Source: Salvator merianae (taxonomy: Eukaryota > Chordata > Lepidosauria > Squamata > Teiidae). Taken from it: a stretch of DNA of 64,000 nucleotides. Of this stretch, positions 12,110 to 23,080 are shown in pieces; positions within the stretch are counted from its first letter, which is position 1; each line of letters opens with the position of its first letter. The DNA lies in assembly GCA_003586115.2 (NCBI GenBank), contig QVOM02000049.1, positions 21,071,765-21,135,764 on the forward strand, read 5' to 3'. The translations under genes were made by a program, and so were the position numbers. The notes below the pieces were generated by a model that saw nothing but the letters and a program-made list of their open reading frames with translations, made no database searches and was not told the DNA's origin.

Positions 12110-12440
12110 ATGTAACATCCTCTTGGTTGTACTACCACCTTCAGTAGCTAGAGGGGTGGGCATCCGGGATAGGGGCTTTTCAGTGGCAGCTTCCAGACTA
12201 TGGAACAGTCTCCCTCGTGAGGTGCATCAGGCATCTTCACTTTACTTCTTTAGCAGATCAGTGAAGATGCATCTATTTACCCTTGCCTTTGGGCTAAGGA
12301 AACAGCTTCCCCTTCTCACTTTCAGGCACCGTTGCTGTTTTAGTATGCGTATTTTACATTTTTTAAAATCATTGTAACTGGCCTTGAGACCTCTGGTTAT
12401 AGGGTGGGATAAAAATGCAAATTAATAAAAATAAATTAAG
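12110..12440 (+). mobile_element. L2 LINE 3' end
   Basis: The translation includes VVLPPSVARGVGIRDRGFSV, then RLWNSLPREVHQASSLYFF and MHLFTLAFGL. This is the conserved C-terminal end of L2 reverse transcriptase proteins (RxFSVAAPRLWNSLP..., K-H-L-F). It is followed by a 'GGTTATAGGGTGGGATAAAAA' tail and short AATAAA repeats. The same end is present at 43900-44240. It is 5'-truncated and non-functional. Confidence 0.88.
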
Positions 12441-12514
12441 GCAAGATCACTGCTCTGTACAAGCAGGATTTTCTTGTTACAAGCTGATGGGATAAAGCCA
12501 TCCTATTGCACAAA

Positions 12515-13968
12515 GGGTGCAGTCAGACTGTATTGGGGAGGCGGAACAAGGATCAAGTACCTGTGCTGGCCGTTCCCACATTTGTATTAAAACATGAACT
12601 CAGTTTGGACTTGCTCATTCTCACTCCTCATTTCCCCCATGCTCCTCATTCTTCCCATGGAGTAACCATACCTTTCTCTCTACACCCCCCATCAAATTCC
12701 CCTCCCTGCGCAGTCAAAAATTGGGTGCTGTGCCAGCATTCAAATCCTGACTTCACAGGGCCAAGAAAGTCAAACTGCACCCTCCATATTTCCCTGCTGA
12801 CGCATTAGAACATGGATTCCCTTGGCAGCGTTACTGGTCATTCATGGTTTGTTCCTTCTCCCCCTCCAGTCTGTATCCATTCAAGCACAACTTCAGTTCC
12901 ACATCTACCACACAGTAAAGGTTCTTGAAGGCCGTTTCTCAATTTCTTTTCCTTTGTAGTTGCAGTTTTGTGCAAATGTGGAATTTTAAAACAGCATGCA
13001 AAGATGGAGAGCTCAGTGAAAAGGGGATCAATATTTGTGATAGTGAAGGTAATGATCAGCATTTGGACTCCACCTCCCCTCCCCTCTGAGTCATCCCATG
13101 GTGGCATGTGTCTCACAATGAAGTTGTGTGGTTGAACTGGCAAAATTGATGGTAAGGTGGGTCATTGTTGGAGTAAAGGAACTGCATCCCCAAACAAGTG
13201 CAACCAAGAAGACTAATAAGCTGTTCTGTGCTGTTTACCTTAGAGCTACTGAAGCACAGGGGCAGTTTTAAGTAAAAGTCCTCTTTTAATGAAAGGAAAT
13301 GTTTCCCCAGGACATTGCCAGAGGAAAAGGGAGGAAACATTATGTCCTTCTCCGTGCAGGGATGGGAGAGAAGGAGAAATGGAGGACACATTGTCTTTCT
13401 CCCTGCAGGGATGGGAGAGAAAGGAGGACGCATGCACTTTGAGAATAGTCTGTAGTGCTCAGCCAATTGTGGAACAGTGTGTTGCCCAAGGCAAACAAAG
13501 CATAACTTCCACTGCGACTTGTCTTTTCCTAAAAACTCAAACAGTAGACCCCACGAATAGCCATGCCAAACAGTAGAGGTGCAAAATGGGATAACACAGC
13601 AAAAACAGAAAATACATGCCAAGTGCTCTGTTCTCTTTCCATCCCAATAGTGATGTTCTCACCCTCCCGAGTATAACACCCACAACAAAGTCTATCATTG
13701 GGTGGGAGGAATTAGGAGCCCTTCCTCTGCACACCCCCAAAAATGATATAGTTCCCTCCCAAAACAGTCTACTAGCGTGTTCTCACTTTGCAAAATAAAG
13801 CAGGCTAGCTATCTGAAACAGGCTGAGAACTCACACAATCCAAATGCAAAATAGTCCTAATTTGGGCAATTTTGTCCAGAAAAAGAACAGGAAGGCAATA
13901 TTTTGTCAGGACAGTTGGAACTGAAGGTGGCCTGTAAACTGATTAAATGCCAGTGGCTGACCATGCCC
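12515..13968. mobile_element. Family H inverted-repeat element, long copy (1,454 bp), TSD AAA
   Basis: It begins GGGTGCAGTCAGACTGTAT and ends with CTGATTAAATGCCAGTGGCT plus GACCATGCCC. AAA flanks both ends (12512-12514, 13969-13971). The interior aligns with 40058-41251, for example 'ACTTGCTCATTCTCAC', 'AAATTCCCCTCCCTG', 'GAACATGGATTC' and 'CCTGTAAACTGATTAAATGC'. This copy carries an extra segment around 13270-13440 containing two near-identical 'CTGCAGGGATGGGAGAGAA' type units or their variants. Open frames inside (for example 169 codons on the - strand at 13113-13622) show no known domain and are not shared as open frames by the other copy. Confidence 0.75.
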
Positions 13969-14390
13969 AAATAAATGTTTTTGGTGAGAAGCAGTATTGA
14001 AGAATAGAGTCAGGTATCAAAGTGAGCTGGTGTTGCCCGTATCATCGATAGGAGTTTTACAAGTGGACTAACAGAGTAAAATCCAAAGCAAAAAAGGAAT
14101 AGACAACTTGGGGTATAGGTATCCACAATCAGATTCTTATGGTAACATAACCTGTAAACTTTTCTACAATTGTCTTAATCAAGCCTTTTTTAATGTTATT
14201 ATATAACGTATAGTGTAAAAAGACATGAGGTCTCCAACTGGACATTTATTAATAGTAAATATCAATCAATAAATATTATTAATAGTAAATATATGTGGGC
14301 TTTTGCTACAGTGCAGTTTTCTTCCTTCTGCTCTTCTAAAAATCACAATATCAAAAGATCCTCCATGCTGTAAGAGCATGCCCTTGTAAG

Positions 14391-14586
14391 CAGCGGTGGC
14401 CAGTGGCTTTAAGCCTTGGTGTTTGCACTCTGCGCAAAGTGTGCCGTGGCCGTTCGTGGGCCCTCCGGCCTCCATACTTCTAGCGGCCTACTGAGGCACT
14501 ACGGAGGCCCGGAGCCTCCGTGAACGGCCATGGCACGCTTTGTGCGGGACACAAACACCAAGGCTTAAAGCCGCTGGCCGCCACTG
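14391..14586. mobile_element. Family D hAT-like hairpin element (196 bp), TSD CTTGTAAG/C
   Basis: GC-rich self-complementary element from CAGCGGTGGCCAGTGGCTTT to its complement ending GGCCGCCACTG. The flanking 8-mers CTTGTAAG (14383-14390) and CTTGTAAC (14587-14594) match at 7 of 8 positions. Arms show the same GCTTTAAGCC core as 41457-41564. Non-coding. Confidence 0.88.
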
Positions 14587-15844
14587 CTTGTAACATTACC
14601 TCTGTGTGGTAAGATCAATGTATTCAGAGCAGAGTGCTTGGAGAGCTTTTGTTTTCAAATAGAAGTACAGGAGAAATGTGTTCCCGTAGTTGTTGCCATA
14701 CTGCAGAAACTGCCTTCACTCACTGATGGAAATAAAATGGGAAGTTTGATCTCTATATTTGCTTACTGTATATAGGTCACAGCAGAATAGAAATGGTTCC
14801 TAGATCTCTAGCCTCTAGATGGAGCTAAAGAGTCTTCAGCCAACTGACAGTTGCTAACAGTTGCTGCACCGCCAGTGAAGAGAAAATATCTTTTTGGAAG
14901 AGATCAGGAAATGCTATATACTGGAAATCTTCTCTCTTGATTGCACCCTTGTTGCTGAATAAACTAATGCCGTGAGTGTGCATATGGCAAATAACTGTTC
15001 CTGGCATTACCCAAATCAATCTCTGCTTTGTTTCTCTCCCCATCATAATTAGGGTTTTTTTTTTAATGTCTGTCAGTGTTTTATTGGATGGCATCTGTGA
15101 TTTCAGGACTGATATCAGGGGTGGCTAACCCTCTGTCTGGGAGACTGATACAAGCAAATTGTTCTGTCCCCTAAAGATCCTGCTGATTTTTAACACCGGC
15201 AGCCCAAAGGGGGAAATGGGTGGGAGGTGAGAAGAGAACAAAAAAGGTTAAGCTCTTCTGCTTGCCCAACCCTAACACAAGCCCTAGTTATCAAGTTGAC
15301 TTGTGCCGATTCACGTTTGGCTAGACTCATCACTGGAAGGCCAGCGAAGGCTAAATGCAATTCATATGCTTATCTTATGCAATACTCAAGCTGTAGTATG
15401 GCTAAGGGCTTCCCCCTAGCTCCACCATGACAAGCTCCTTTTACGGTCATCCTTCTTCCGACACAATTTTTCACAACCTATGTTTGCTCTTACAGAGTTC
15501 CTAAAAGGCAGCTTCACTCATTTAATGAAATCCTGGAAGATTAAATAATGTGTCTTGGCCATATGATACATTGCTCTACATTGGTAGACAGGGTCTCTGT
15601 GTTTTTCCTAATCCCCAGTTTTCCGTGGGCTGTGATTACTTTCATAACATGCTTTTGATCTACAGGCGATTGACAGGAAACAAACTGTAGCATTATACTA
15701 GAGGAAAATATGTGGTATTGTTAGAAGGCTTCTGGAGGCCTCGTTAAAATTAGAGGATATCAGGAATTAGTACGAATAAATTGAATAGGAAGATACTCTG
15801 TTCTTGATGGAGTTGCACTGCTGTGGAAGACACAGACATGCATG

Positions 15845-16250
15845 GTAGAATGGTATAATTACACCATTCTATGTCAGAACAAACCCAGTGCTGCAGCTGC
15901 CGTCTGCACTGTGAGGGTTGGAACAGCCCAGAACTGGGCTTCCAGTACTCGCAGTGCGGATGCCAACCTGACTTCCGTGACAGTGGCCATGGAAATGTCT
16001 GGCAATGGGGGATGCCATGGCAACCAGGGATGTGCTGCACCACAGCTGAAGCTATGCCGCAGCCTGCAGCATTTGCACCTGAAAGCAGGCGTGAACACTG
16101 CAGACCAGGAGCAGTCCAGCTGCTCCCAGTCAATCTGTGGACAGCGATTTAGCTGTCCACAGTTAGAAGTGCTGAGGCCTCCCCAGAGTGCAGAGACACT
16201 TTTCTCGTGAGCGTCCAGATGCTCAAAAGCAACAAAGTGTGAATAGGCCT
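15845..16250. mobile_element. Family A inverted-repeat element, degenerate left end
   Basis: The right end AAGTGTGAATAGGCCT corresponds to the family A terminus. The interior has the 'AGAATGGTATAATTAYACCATTCT' palindrome shared with 27845-28238 (here around 15847-15870) and the 'GAGCAGTCCAGCTG' motif of other copies. The exact left boundary is not visible and may lie up to 40 bp upstream. Long open frames in this interval (up to 163 codons) are non-coding shadows of the element. Confidence 0.7.
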
Positions 16251-16319
16251 CTAGAGTCATCTCTGACATTGGCCAGGAATGCCTACTTAGTGCTCCAACT
16301 GGTTCATCAACTATGGACA

Positions 16320-16600
16320 TTTCTGTACTTACCAGGGTTGCACTGCTCCAGCTGGAACTACTCATACTGCAACAGTTCCCAGCTGGAAGGTCCTGCTGGC
16401 CATCTGTACTTGGACAGCCTGTTCTGGAACAGTCCCTGAGTCACCCTGTGCTGCTCCGAAGCTCATGAAAGCTTTGGAACTGCGAGGATTCTGACAGCAA
16501 GGAACAAAAATTTCTGGTTTTGAACCCCCAGGGGAACCCATTTCAGTAGCACAATTTGGTATGCCACTGAAATGGGTTCCCCTGCTAAACTGGAACAAGG
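16320..16600. mobile_element. Family E-like interspersed repeat fragment
   Basis: It contains 'GGACCCATTT/AAATGGGTTCCC' type inverted pairs: 'GGGGAACCCATTTCAGTAGC' near 16531 and 'CACTGAAATGGGTTCCCCTG' near 16565. The same pair recurs in diverged form near 22760-22800, 29700-29745 and 44530-44575. Ends are not resolved. No coding content. Confidence 0.5.
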
Positions 16601-16629
16601 AGGTGTGTGCTCTTCTAAATGTTTGCCTG

Positions 16630-16865
16630 TAGAACTCTTAAAAAAGGACTACCAGTATCCCACTCTAGGCAGCCGTTTTGACTGCCTAGACCAAGCTACA
16701 TTCCATCCTATGCCGACAGGGGGGTTTACCAGAGGGTGTGGCCTTCCTTTAAGCCAGTCCACCATGCAAAAGGGAGGCCTCCGAACCCCTTCCTGGACTG
16801 GCTTAAGAGTAAGAGTGGAAAGGTCCTATGGCTCTTTATGGACACAGCTTTCTTGGCCACAGTAA
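16630..16865. mobile_element. Fragment related to family I
   Basis: The 'GCTACATTCCATCCTATGCC' stretch at about 16694 matches 'GCTACATTCCATCCAATGCA' at about 37570. A 'CCAGTCCACCATGC...GACTGGCTTAAG' inverted pair lies at 16755-16806. Boundaries are uncertain. Confidence 0.35.
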
Positions 16866-17049
16866 CACACAGTCTTATCATTTCCAGACTGTAGTATGCT
16901 GTACATGGGACTATGCTTGAAGATAGTTTGGAAGCAATATCTAGTGCAGGAGGTATCAGCGAGGCTTCTGATGAGCCTTGCTGGTGGCTGGATACTTACT
17001 ACACTGCTACCAAAACCAATTTAAGGTGTTAATTTTTATTTAATTTTGG

Positions 17050-17237
17050 GCCCCATACACCTAAAGGAGCAACTGCTCCAATACAGTCTTGTCTGGGGAT
17101 TAAGAGACAAGAGAGACCCTCTTGGCAGTCCCACCATGATGAGAAGCTAAAGATTAGGGATCCATGAAAGGGACTTTTCCGTGGTAGCTCCCAGGCTGTG
17201 GCATGGCCTCACTTCTGAGGTGCATCAAGCATCATAA
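17050..17237 (+). mobile_element. L2 LINE 3' portion, left half of a split copy
   Basis: The segment 'CCCATACACCTAAAGGAGCA ...' through 'TCTGAGGTGCATCAAGCATC' is the L2 C-terminal region (compare 43850-44040). It stops abruptly where CR1 sequence starts at about 17240. The matching remainder, beginning 'CTTTATCCATGCTTT', appears at about 19028. The L2 was therefore present first and was split by later CR1 insertions. Confidence 0.7.
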
Positions 17238-17239
17238 GA

Positions 17240-17404
17240 ACAGGTTACCACAGGAGGTGGTGGGCTCTCCTTCGCTGAAGGTCTTCAAGGGAAGGCTGGA
17301 CAGATATCTGTCTGGGATGCTTTAGTGAATCCTGCATTGAGCAGGGGGTTGGACTCGATGACCCTGGAGGTCCCTTCCAACTCTATGATTCTATGATTCT
17401 ATGA
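17240..17404 (+). mobile_element. CR1 3' end with ATTCTATG tail
   Basis: 'CACAGGAGGTGGTGGGCTC' through 'GGACTCGATGACCCTGGAGG', followed by 'CCCTTCCAACTCTATG' and three tandem ATTCTATG-type octamers, is the classic amniote CR1 3' terminus in sense orientation. It is 5'-truncated, about 165 bp long. It directly abuts the 3' end of an oppositely oriented CR1. Confidence 0.92.
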
Positions 17405-18960
17405 ACATAAGAACATAAGAGGAGCCTTGCTGGGTCAGGCCACAGCCCATCTAGTCCAGCATCCTGTTTCACACAGTGGCCCACCAATCGCTTCTGGGCA
17501 TTCTCAAGCAGAACATAAAGGCAAAAACTTCACCTGCTCTTGACTACCCACAAATGGTTTTACAGACATCCTGCCTGTCTTTCCAACCTGGAGGCAGTAC
17601 CTAGGCATCCGTTCTAGTAGCCATTGATACACCTGATCTCCATGAATCTGTCCAATCCCTTCTTAAAGCTGTCCAGGCTGATGGCTGTCACCACCTCATC
17701 CGGTAATAAATTTCACAGACCGCCGACCCTCTGGGTGAAAAAATGCTTCCCCTTGTCAGTCCTAACTCTCCTACCCATCAGCTTCAGAGTGTGCCCCCTG
17801 GTCCTAGTGTTGTGTGTGTGAGAGAAAACTTATCTCTATCCACCTTATCCATACTGTGCATGATTTTATATACTTCAATCAGATCTCCTCTTAAATGCCA
17901 CTTTTCAAGGTTGAAGAGGCCAAGGCGTTGCAGCCTGATTTCATAAGGAAGGTGTTCCAGCCCCTTGATCATTCTGGTTGCCCTTTTTTGCACCTTCTCC
18001 AGTTCCACAATATCCTTTCTGAGGTGAGGTGACCAGAATTGTACACAATATTCCAAGTGTGGCCTCACCACAGATTTGTAAAGAGGCATAATGACACTTG
18101 CTGACTTGTTTTCTATTGCCTTCCTTATTACCCCTAGCATTAAATTTGCTTTTTTTACTGCCTCTGCACACTGGGTTGATACCTTCATAGAGCTGTCTAC
18201 CAGAACCCCAAGATCCTTTTCCTGGTCTGTCACAGAAAGTTTGGCCCCCATCAGTTTATATGTGTAATTGGGGGGTTTTGTCCCGATGTGCATCACTTCG
18301 CACTTGCTAAGAATGAAGTGCATTTGCCACTTCATTGCCCACTCACCTAATGTCAAGAGATCCCTCTGGAGCTCTTTACAATCACTTGCAGTTTTTACTA
18401 CCCTGAACAATTTAGTGTCATCAGCAAACTTTGCTAACTCACTACTTATCAATAAATTAAAAAGCAGGGGTCCTAATACTGAACCTTGTGGGACCCCACT
18501 TTTCACCTCTTTCCACTCTGAGAACTGACCATTTATTCCTACTTTGTTTTCTGTCCTTAAGCCAGTTACCAATCCAGGACAGAACCTGTCCTCTTATTCC
18601 GTGACTGCTGAGTTTATTCAGGAGTCTTTGATGAGGCACTTTGTCAAAAGCCTTCTGAAAGTCCAAATAGACAATGTCAACTGGGTCACCTTTATCCACA
18701 TGTTTATTAACACTTCCAAAGAATTCTAACAAGTTTGTAAGGCATGATTTACCTTTGCAGAAGCCGTGCTGATTTTCTTTCAGCAATGCTTGCTTTTCTA
18801 TGTGTTTAGTAATTTTATCCTTAATTATGGTTTCCATCACTTTACCTGGAACTGATGTTAAGCTGACTCATCTGTAATTTCCTGGATCACCCCTTGATCC
18901 ATTTTTGAAGATTGGTGTCACATTTGCCACCCTACAGTCTTCAGGCACAGAGCCTGATTT
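17401..18960 (-). mobile_element. CR1-type LINE, 5'-truncated (about 1.55 kb)
   Basis: On the - strand the element runs from about 18960 (5' truncation, within the reverse transcriptase) to 17401, ending in a TTCTTATG-type octamer tail (seen on + as AACATAAGAACATAAG). It carries the reverse-transcriptase coding remnant described separately plus a roughly 380-bp 3' non-coding end. The 3' end is shared with the copies at 480, 3902, 19215, 35795, 59462 and 62455. Confidence 0.92.
17784..18840 (-). pseudogene. CR1 reverse transcriptase, frameshifted fragment
   Basis: Two overlapping open frames on the - strand (18840-18457 and 18572-17784) together cover most of a CR1 reverse transcriptase palm and thumb. 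Visible motifs in order are NQHGFCKGKSCLTNLLEFF, VYLDFQKAFDKVPHQRLL (catalytic motif A), GVPQGSVLGPLLFN (motif B) and KFADDTKLF (motif C with both aspartates). The C-terminal connection includes LEKVQKRATRMIKGLEHL. The frame shifts near 18460-18570, and about eight residues usual between motifs B and C are missing. Family role: non-LTR retrotransposon target-primed reverse transcription. The 5' half with the endonuclease is absent, so the copy is dead, though the catalytic motifs are well kept and the copy is only moderately old. Confidence 0.93.
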
Positions 18961-18984
18961 TAGGGAAAGATTATATAGTTTGGC

Positions 18985-19207
18985 TAGAAACACTTTCTAC
19001 ATGCAGGACCCTGGTGATAGTGCACACCTTTATCCATGCTTTGGCTGAAGAGGTGGTTCTACTTCTCCCCTGGGCTCTATAGCACTGTATGGCTTGTAAT
19101 TGTTTTTAATTTTAATTTGTATAAATTTCAATTGTTGTAACCTACTCTGAGACCTCATGGTATAGGGTAGGATATAAATTTAACAAATACATAAATAACA
19201 ACAATTC
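18985..19207 (+). mobile_element. L2 LINE 3' tail, right half of the split copy
   Basis: From 'ACCTTTATCCATGCTTTGGC' through 'TGTAACCTACTCTGAGACCT' to 'GGTATAGGGTAGGATATAAA' and a short A-rich tail, this is the L2 3' UTR. It continues where 17050-17237 stops. The first 40 bp or so (18985-19025) are unassigned and may belong to the CR1 or to filler at the junction. Confidence 0.72.
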
Positions 19208-19212
19208 AGGGT

Positions 19213-19430
19213 TGCATAAAAGCATAAGAGAAGCCCTGCTGGATCAGGCCATAGTCCATCTAGTCCAGCATCCTGCCCACCAATTGCTTCTGGGCATACT
19301 CAGTTAGGAGACAAAGGCAAAACCTTCCCCTTCTCTCAATTCCCTGCAGACAGTCTTTAGAGGTATCCTGCTTGTTTCTCCAATCTAGAGGCAGTGCCAA
19401 GGTATCAATCATCTACCTTTTCACCCAAGT
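19213..19430 (-). mobile_element. CR1-type LINE 3' end
   Basis: 'AAGCATAAGAGAAGCCCTGC', 'CATCTAGTCCAGCATCCTGC' and 'CAATTGCTTCTGGGCATACT' are the antisense of the CR1 tail. The copy starts about ten bases after the L2 tail of the previous entry, so the two LINEs are tail to tail. Confidence 0.85.
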
Positions 19431-20500
19431 TTCAAAAACTGACAGTATGGCCACATTTATCTAAGCCCTCTCATTGTTGAAACCCTGGGATTATCCATTG
19501 ACAACACATGCATGCAAACGGCAAAAAGCACACCAAGGATTGGCATGCTGTGAACAACTGAACATGGAGACTTAGTCTGCACTGCAAAGAAAAATCTTAG
19601 CACAGCAAGTCCTAAAGAAAAGGAAGCTAACCCTACTCAGACCCCTGAGAGAGCTTTCCAACTTTGTTTTCCCCAGTGTCCAAACAATCCACCAAATCTG
19701 GTTGTGGCAGCAAAAATTTAAAAGAAAAAAAGAGGGATTAATGTAAATCAGTGGTTATCTGATCAATCTGTGTCATGGTTAAACTGGATGCTTGCACAGC
19801 TCCGTACACTTAAAATAGTGCAACTAAGAAAATTCATAGAACTGTGAAGCAAATCATTTCTGCAGCAACTCCGTGTCTTCAGTTCTCTCCCCCTCAGCTG
19901 GTTTTATAGATGGAGCTACCAATATAGCAAGATACTGCTATAGATAGAACAGAAAATTGGATGGACCTTAATGAGAGAAGCACTAAACTCAAATGGCTTG
20001 TATATAATAGTTTGAAAGAAATTGCAGATTGCTCTTACAGAATGCAAATGCCATGTGCAAAATTGTGCAATACTTGATTTCATTTTGCTGTTGCAAAGCT
20101 AATGTACCTGCTGGCCCAAATACATATTAACAGTCTTGTACTCTTAGTAGTATTTTCATCCCAAAACTGGCTCAGATAGAACCAGTGGTAATCTGCCCAT
20201 GATCAAGTCTCTGTGTTAAATTAGTGATTTGGAAGAAACAATAAGGTAAACAAATTCTGCTGAAGTTTAAACAGATTACTTACGCAGTAACCTTTAATGG
20301 ACTACGTTCCACGGGGACACATTATGCCATAATGGAGTAGCAGATCATAATATTTGCAGGATGGAGGAAGCTAGTATAGTGTGATGACCTTTTCAGAGCA
20401 GGGCTTGGGGCAGCCTTTGACCTTGCCTGAGGAAGGAAAGGAAGCCTCAGAAAGAATCTTTTATATTCATTTTAAACAATCTGTTTCCATGGCAGCTTTC
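19431..20500. other. Unassigned DNA
   Basis: No coding sequence, repeat family or RNA gene was recognised. Confidence 0.5.
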
Positions 20501-20519
20501 TCCAAGACTGGAGCAGGAA

Positions 20520-20765
20520 ATGGCAGAGAACACCAGGGACCATCTATTCTGCCGTGGTCCAAACCCAGCAATCTTTGGAGGCTGAGGAACTAAAGTTCCC
20601 CAGCCTCCAAATTTGCAGACTAGGATTGTTTTCTCAGGGCATTTTCTGGAATCTGGTGAAAAAACACCAGACTCTGTGTGCTGTTTGGGCAGTTCCAGCT
20701 GTCCACAGTTTGGAGATGAGAAGGACGCCATTTTTCCGTGGTGCCTCCCCCGCCCAAATTGCCTC
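20520..20765. mobile_element. Family E-like interspersed repeat fragment
   Basis: The local hairpin 'GGAGGCTGAGGAACTAAAGT' / 'TCCCCAGCCTCC' at about 20577-20609 is the same core hairpin as in the family E copies at 22540, 29576, 44340 and 61090. Ends are not resolved. Confidence 0.45.
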
Positions 20766-20916
20766 CACCTGGAAGTGGAGATGAGGCCTTGATTAAATAC
20801 ACTGTTGCGCTGAATGAATAGAAATAGAAAGGCGAGTTGAGTTGTGCATTTTGTTTAAGAAATGAAATCACTCTTCTCGGTTCATATGAAAAGGCAAAAT
20901 TCATCTCCTCCCCCCT

Positions 20917-21095
20917 TCAGTCTTCCTTTCTCTCTGGCATCCACAGTTCCTCTGGGCTCTTGCTTATCCCATATTCTTGCAAGTGATGCTCTGCTGGGTC
21001 AAATCTCATACTTTCCTCCTTTAGGTAGTGGTTGCATTTTTCACAAATGTCAATGATCTTGTATTTCTGCTCATGTTCTCTTATTCCTTTCTTAG
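20917..21095 (-). CDS. Candidate terminal exon, unrecognised protein
   Basis: On the - strand, a long pyrimidine-rich stretch ends CTTTTCAAGTGTAG and is followed by an open segment of 58 codons and a stop at 20917-20919. The reading includes KKGIREHEQKYKIIDICEKC, NHYLKEESMRFDPAEHH and SKSPEELWMPERKED. Charged residues are abundant, and a C-x-x-C pair occurs in ICEKC. I do not recognise it. It could be the last exon of a gene on the - strand, a fragment of an old element, or chance. Amino-acid composition argues mildly for coding origin. Confidence 0.3.
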
Positions 21096-21171
21096 CTACA
21101 CTTGAAAAGCCCAAAGGGAACAAATGAAAATTGAAACGGAAGAGAATAGTGGAAAAAGAAAGGTGAAACAT

Positions 21172-21880
21172 TTCAAAACATGTGGAAAGCTGCTCCTCTA
21201 ATTATAACTCCCCCGACCCTGACGCATCTAACAAACAGGCAGAGTTGCTGTTCAGGGCTCAGTTCTGCAGTGTGCTTATATGCAAGACTGTAATGTCTAT
21301 TCAGAAGTAAGGTCAAGCCAAAAGGGCTAAAAATGCCAGCATCTGACCATAACAGGGGCCAGAGTAGCAGACGGACCTGACGCTATGTCTTAAAAGGGCT
21401 TTTTCTTAAAAGGCCTGGCATTATTTTTTCTGTGCCAGATCAATCATCCAGGAATTTTGCTGTGAGTCAGAGAAAAGGCAGACAGCCGTGTTTTCCCCTC
21501 AGCCCAACATCACAGTCTCTTTTGCACTGCTATGGGGCAATGCCAGCATTTCTCCATGCCATCAAGTGTTTACTAGGACTTACTGCCGAAGCACAGGTGA
21601 CAGCTGAGTAGAAATCTTACCCATGTCTGAGGAATGGGCTACAGTTGAGTTTACTAGCTAGAACTGGGGAACCAGAGCTCAGGCTGCCATTTGGCCACGG
21701 AAGCTTTCTCAGTGACTCAACGTAGCTACTTTTGAAGGCAGGAAGGTAGAGGCAAGGAAGCCTGCCTTTGATGCCCTGAAGCACATTTTTACCCAAGAAC
21801 AGAACCAAATGAAAGCCAGGGAAATCAACTGGAGAATTCCTCTTTCAACACCGTCCCCTCCCATCCCCCTCATGACCCCA
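21172..21880. other. Unassigned DNA
   Basis: Nothing recognised. Confidence 0.45.
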
Positions 21881-21884
21881 ACCC

Positions 21885-22045
21885 ATGAGGAGGGACCTTA
21901 GCTCAGTCACTGCTTCTGACCTTGGCCCACTTCATTGGGTTGTTGCAAGGATAAAACGGGGAGGAATATCATGTCCATTGCTTTTAGATCTTTGGGGGAA
22001 AAGGAGGAATATAAATGCAAAAATGAAGACAAAAATAGTGAGAAA
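21885..22045 (+). mobile_element. SINE, Sauria-SINE-like 3' half
   Basis: 'TTGGGTTGTTGCAAGGATAA' then 'AAACGGGGAGGAATATCATG' and 'AAAAGGAGGAATATAAATGC' match the pattern of the conserved SINE 3' part seen at 38260-38395 and 25465-25555. The tRNA-like head is degenerate or missing. Confidence 0.65.
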
Positions 22046-22539
22046 CAAATTACAGATAGAAAGAACGGTATAACAGATGATGCTGATGGAGACCTTTTTC
22101 TTTGACCCTGAACTGCCGTTGCCAGGTGGAACAGCAGGTAGAATCTTCCCCTGTCTATAGTTCTGTGTCACAAGTCCAACCACGACCCAACCTGAGAGTC
22201 CTCCTGACTAGGATATTCTGACTGATCTGAGAATGTATGGAGCCCAACATTTGCCTCTATTCACATTTTACTTGTCATAAAAACTCAGGAGAGTGTGTAC
22301 ATATTCATGCTGTTAGCATTTCTTGCAGCAGTTCCCACTATTGTAGAATGGATTTCCCCCCTCTTTTAATTATGGGACACTGTTGGAAGTTAAATGAGAT
22401 GTTTACTAGACCAGCACTGCATTGTCTGAAAGATCAGGAAAGTGAAAGAGAAGTGAGAACACAAAATCCAGTTCACAGGGTCCACCTAGAAACATAAAAA
22501 CACCTAGATTCCTGAGCTTACATAGCTCTTCTTAGAGAA

Positions 22540-23007
22540 GGCTCTTTTCTGCATTTACCTGTCTGTGGTCAGAACCATAGAAAAATGTGGTCTAGAATAG
22601 CACCATCTGCACAATAATGCTGGTGCAGACCAGCTCCCACCCTGGCCCAGCCCCAGCCCCAGCCCCAGCCCCAACCTCAGCCCCGAAGCTTGTGCGAGCT
22701 TTGGGGCCAAGCTCTGAGGGCTCCAAGGACTAGGAACAAAAGTTCCTAACCCCAAAGCCTCTTGGGAACCAATTTTGGTGGTGCGTTTTGGGTTCCTTCT
22801 GCACGCCTCTGTGTTCTGGACCAGGGTCTGCTGGTCCACCAGTAGACCCATTACCAGTAGCCCCAGCCTGATCTGGATCTCACTCTGTCTAATGCAGATG
22901 AAGTGGACCAGCAGGCGCTGGGGACTCACAGATGTATAGATCGATGTGGCCCAGAAGAGGACTTTGCAGACCTTAATTTCAGATTAAGGATAAGTGCAGA
23001 AAAGGCC
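22540..23007. mobile_element. Family E inverted-repeat element (468 bp)
   Basis: Left end GGCTCTTTTCTGCATTTA and right end TAAGTGCAGAAAAGGCC form terminal inverted repeats. The interior contains a (CCCAGC)n-like stretch at about 22650-22690, a 'GGTCTGCTGGTCCACCAG' palindrome and the core hairpin 'GACTAGGAACAAAAGTTCCT'. The termini resemble the family A variant at 47236 (GGGCCTTTCTGCACTT). Non-coding. The target duplication is not readable, because the right flank runs into a microsatellite. Confidence 0.75.
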
Positions 23008-23015
23008 AGGGAGAC

Positions 23016-23080
23016 AAAAGAAAAGAAAAGAAAAGAAAAGAAAAGAAAAGAAAAGAAAAGAAAAGAAAAGAAAAGAAAAA
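23016..23080. repeat. (AAAAG)n microsatellite
   Basis: About thirteen AAAAG pentamers in a row, immediately beyond the right end of the family E element. Open frames across it are artefacts. Confidence 0.97.

Noticed and set aside
13113..13622. 169-codon open frame on - inside family H
   Set aside because: Not preserved in the other copy and no transposase motif; considered a shadow of the repeat.
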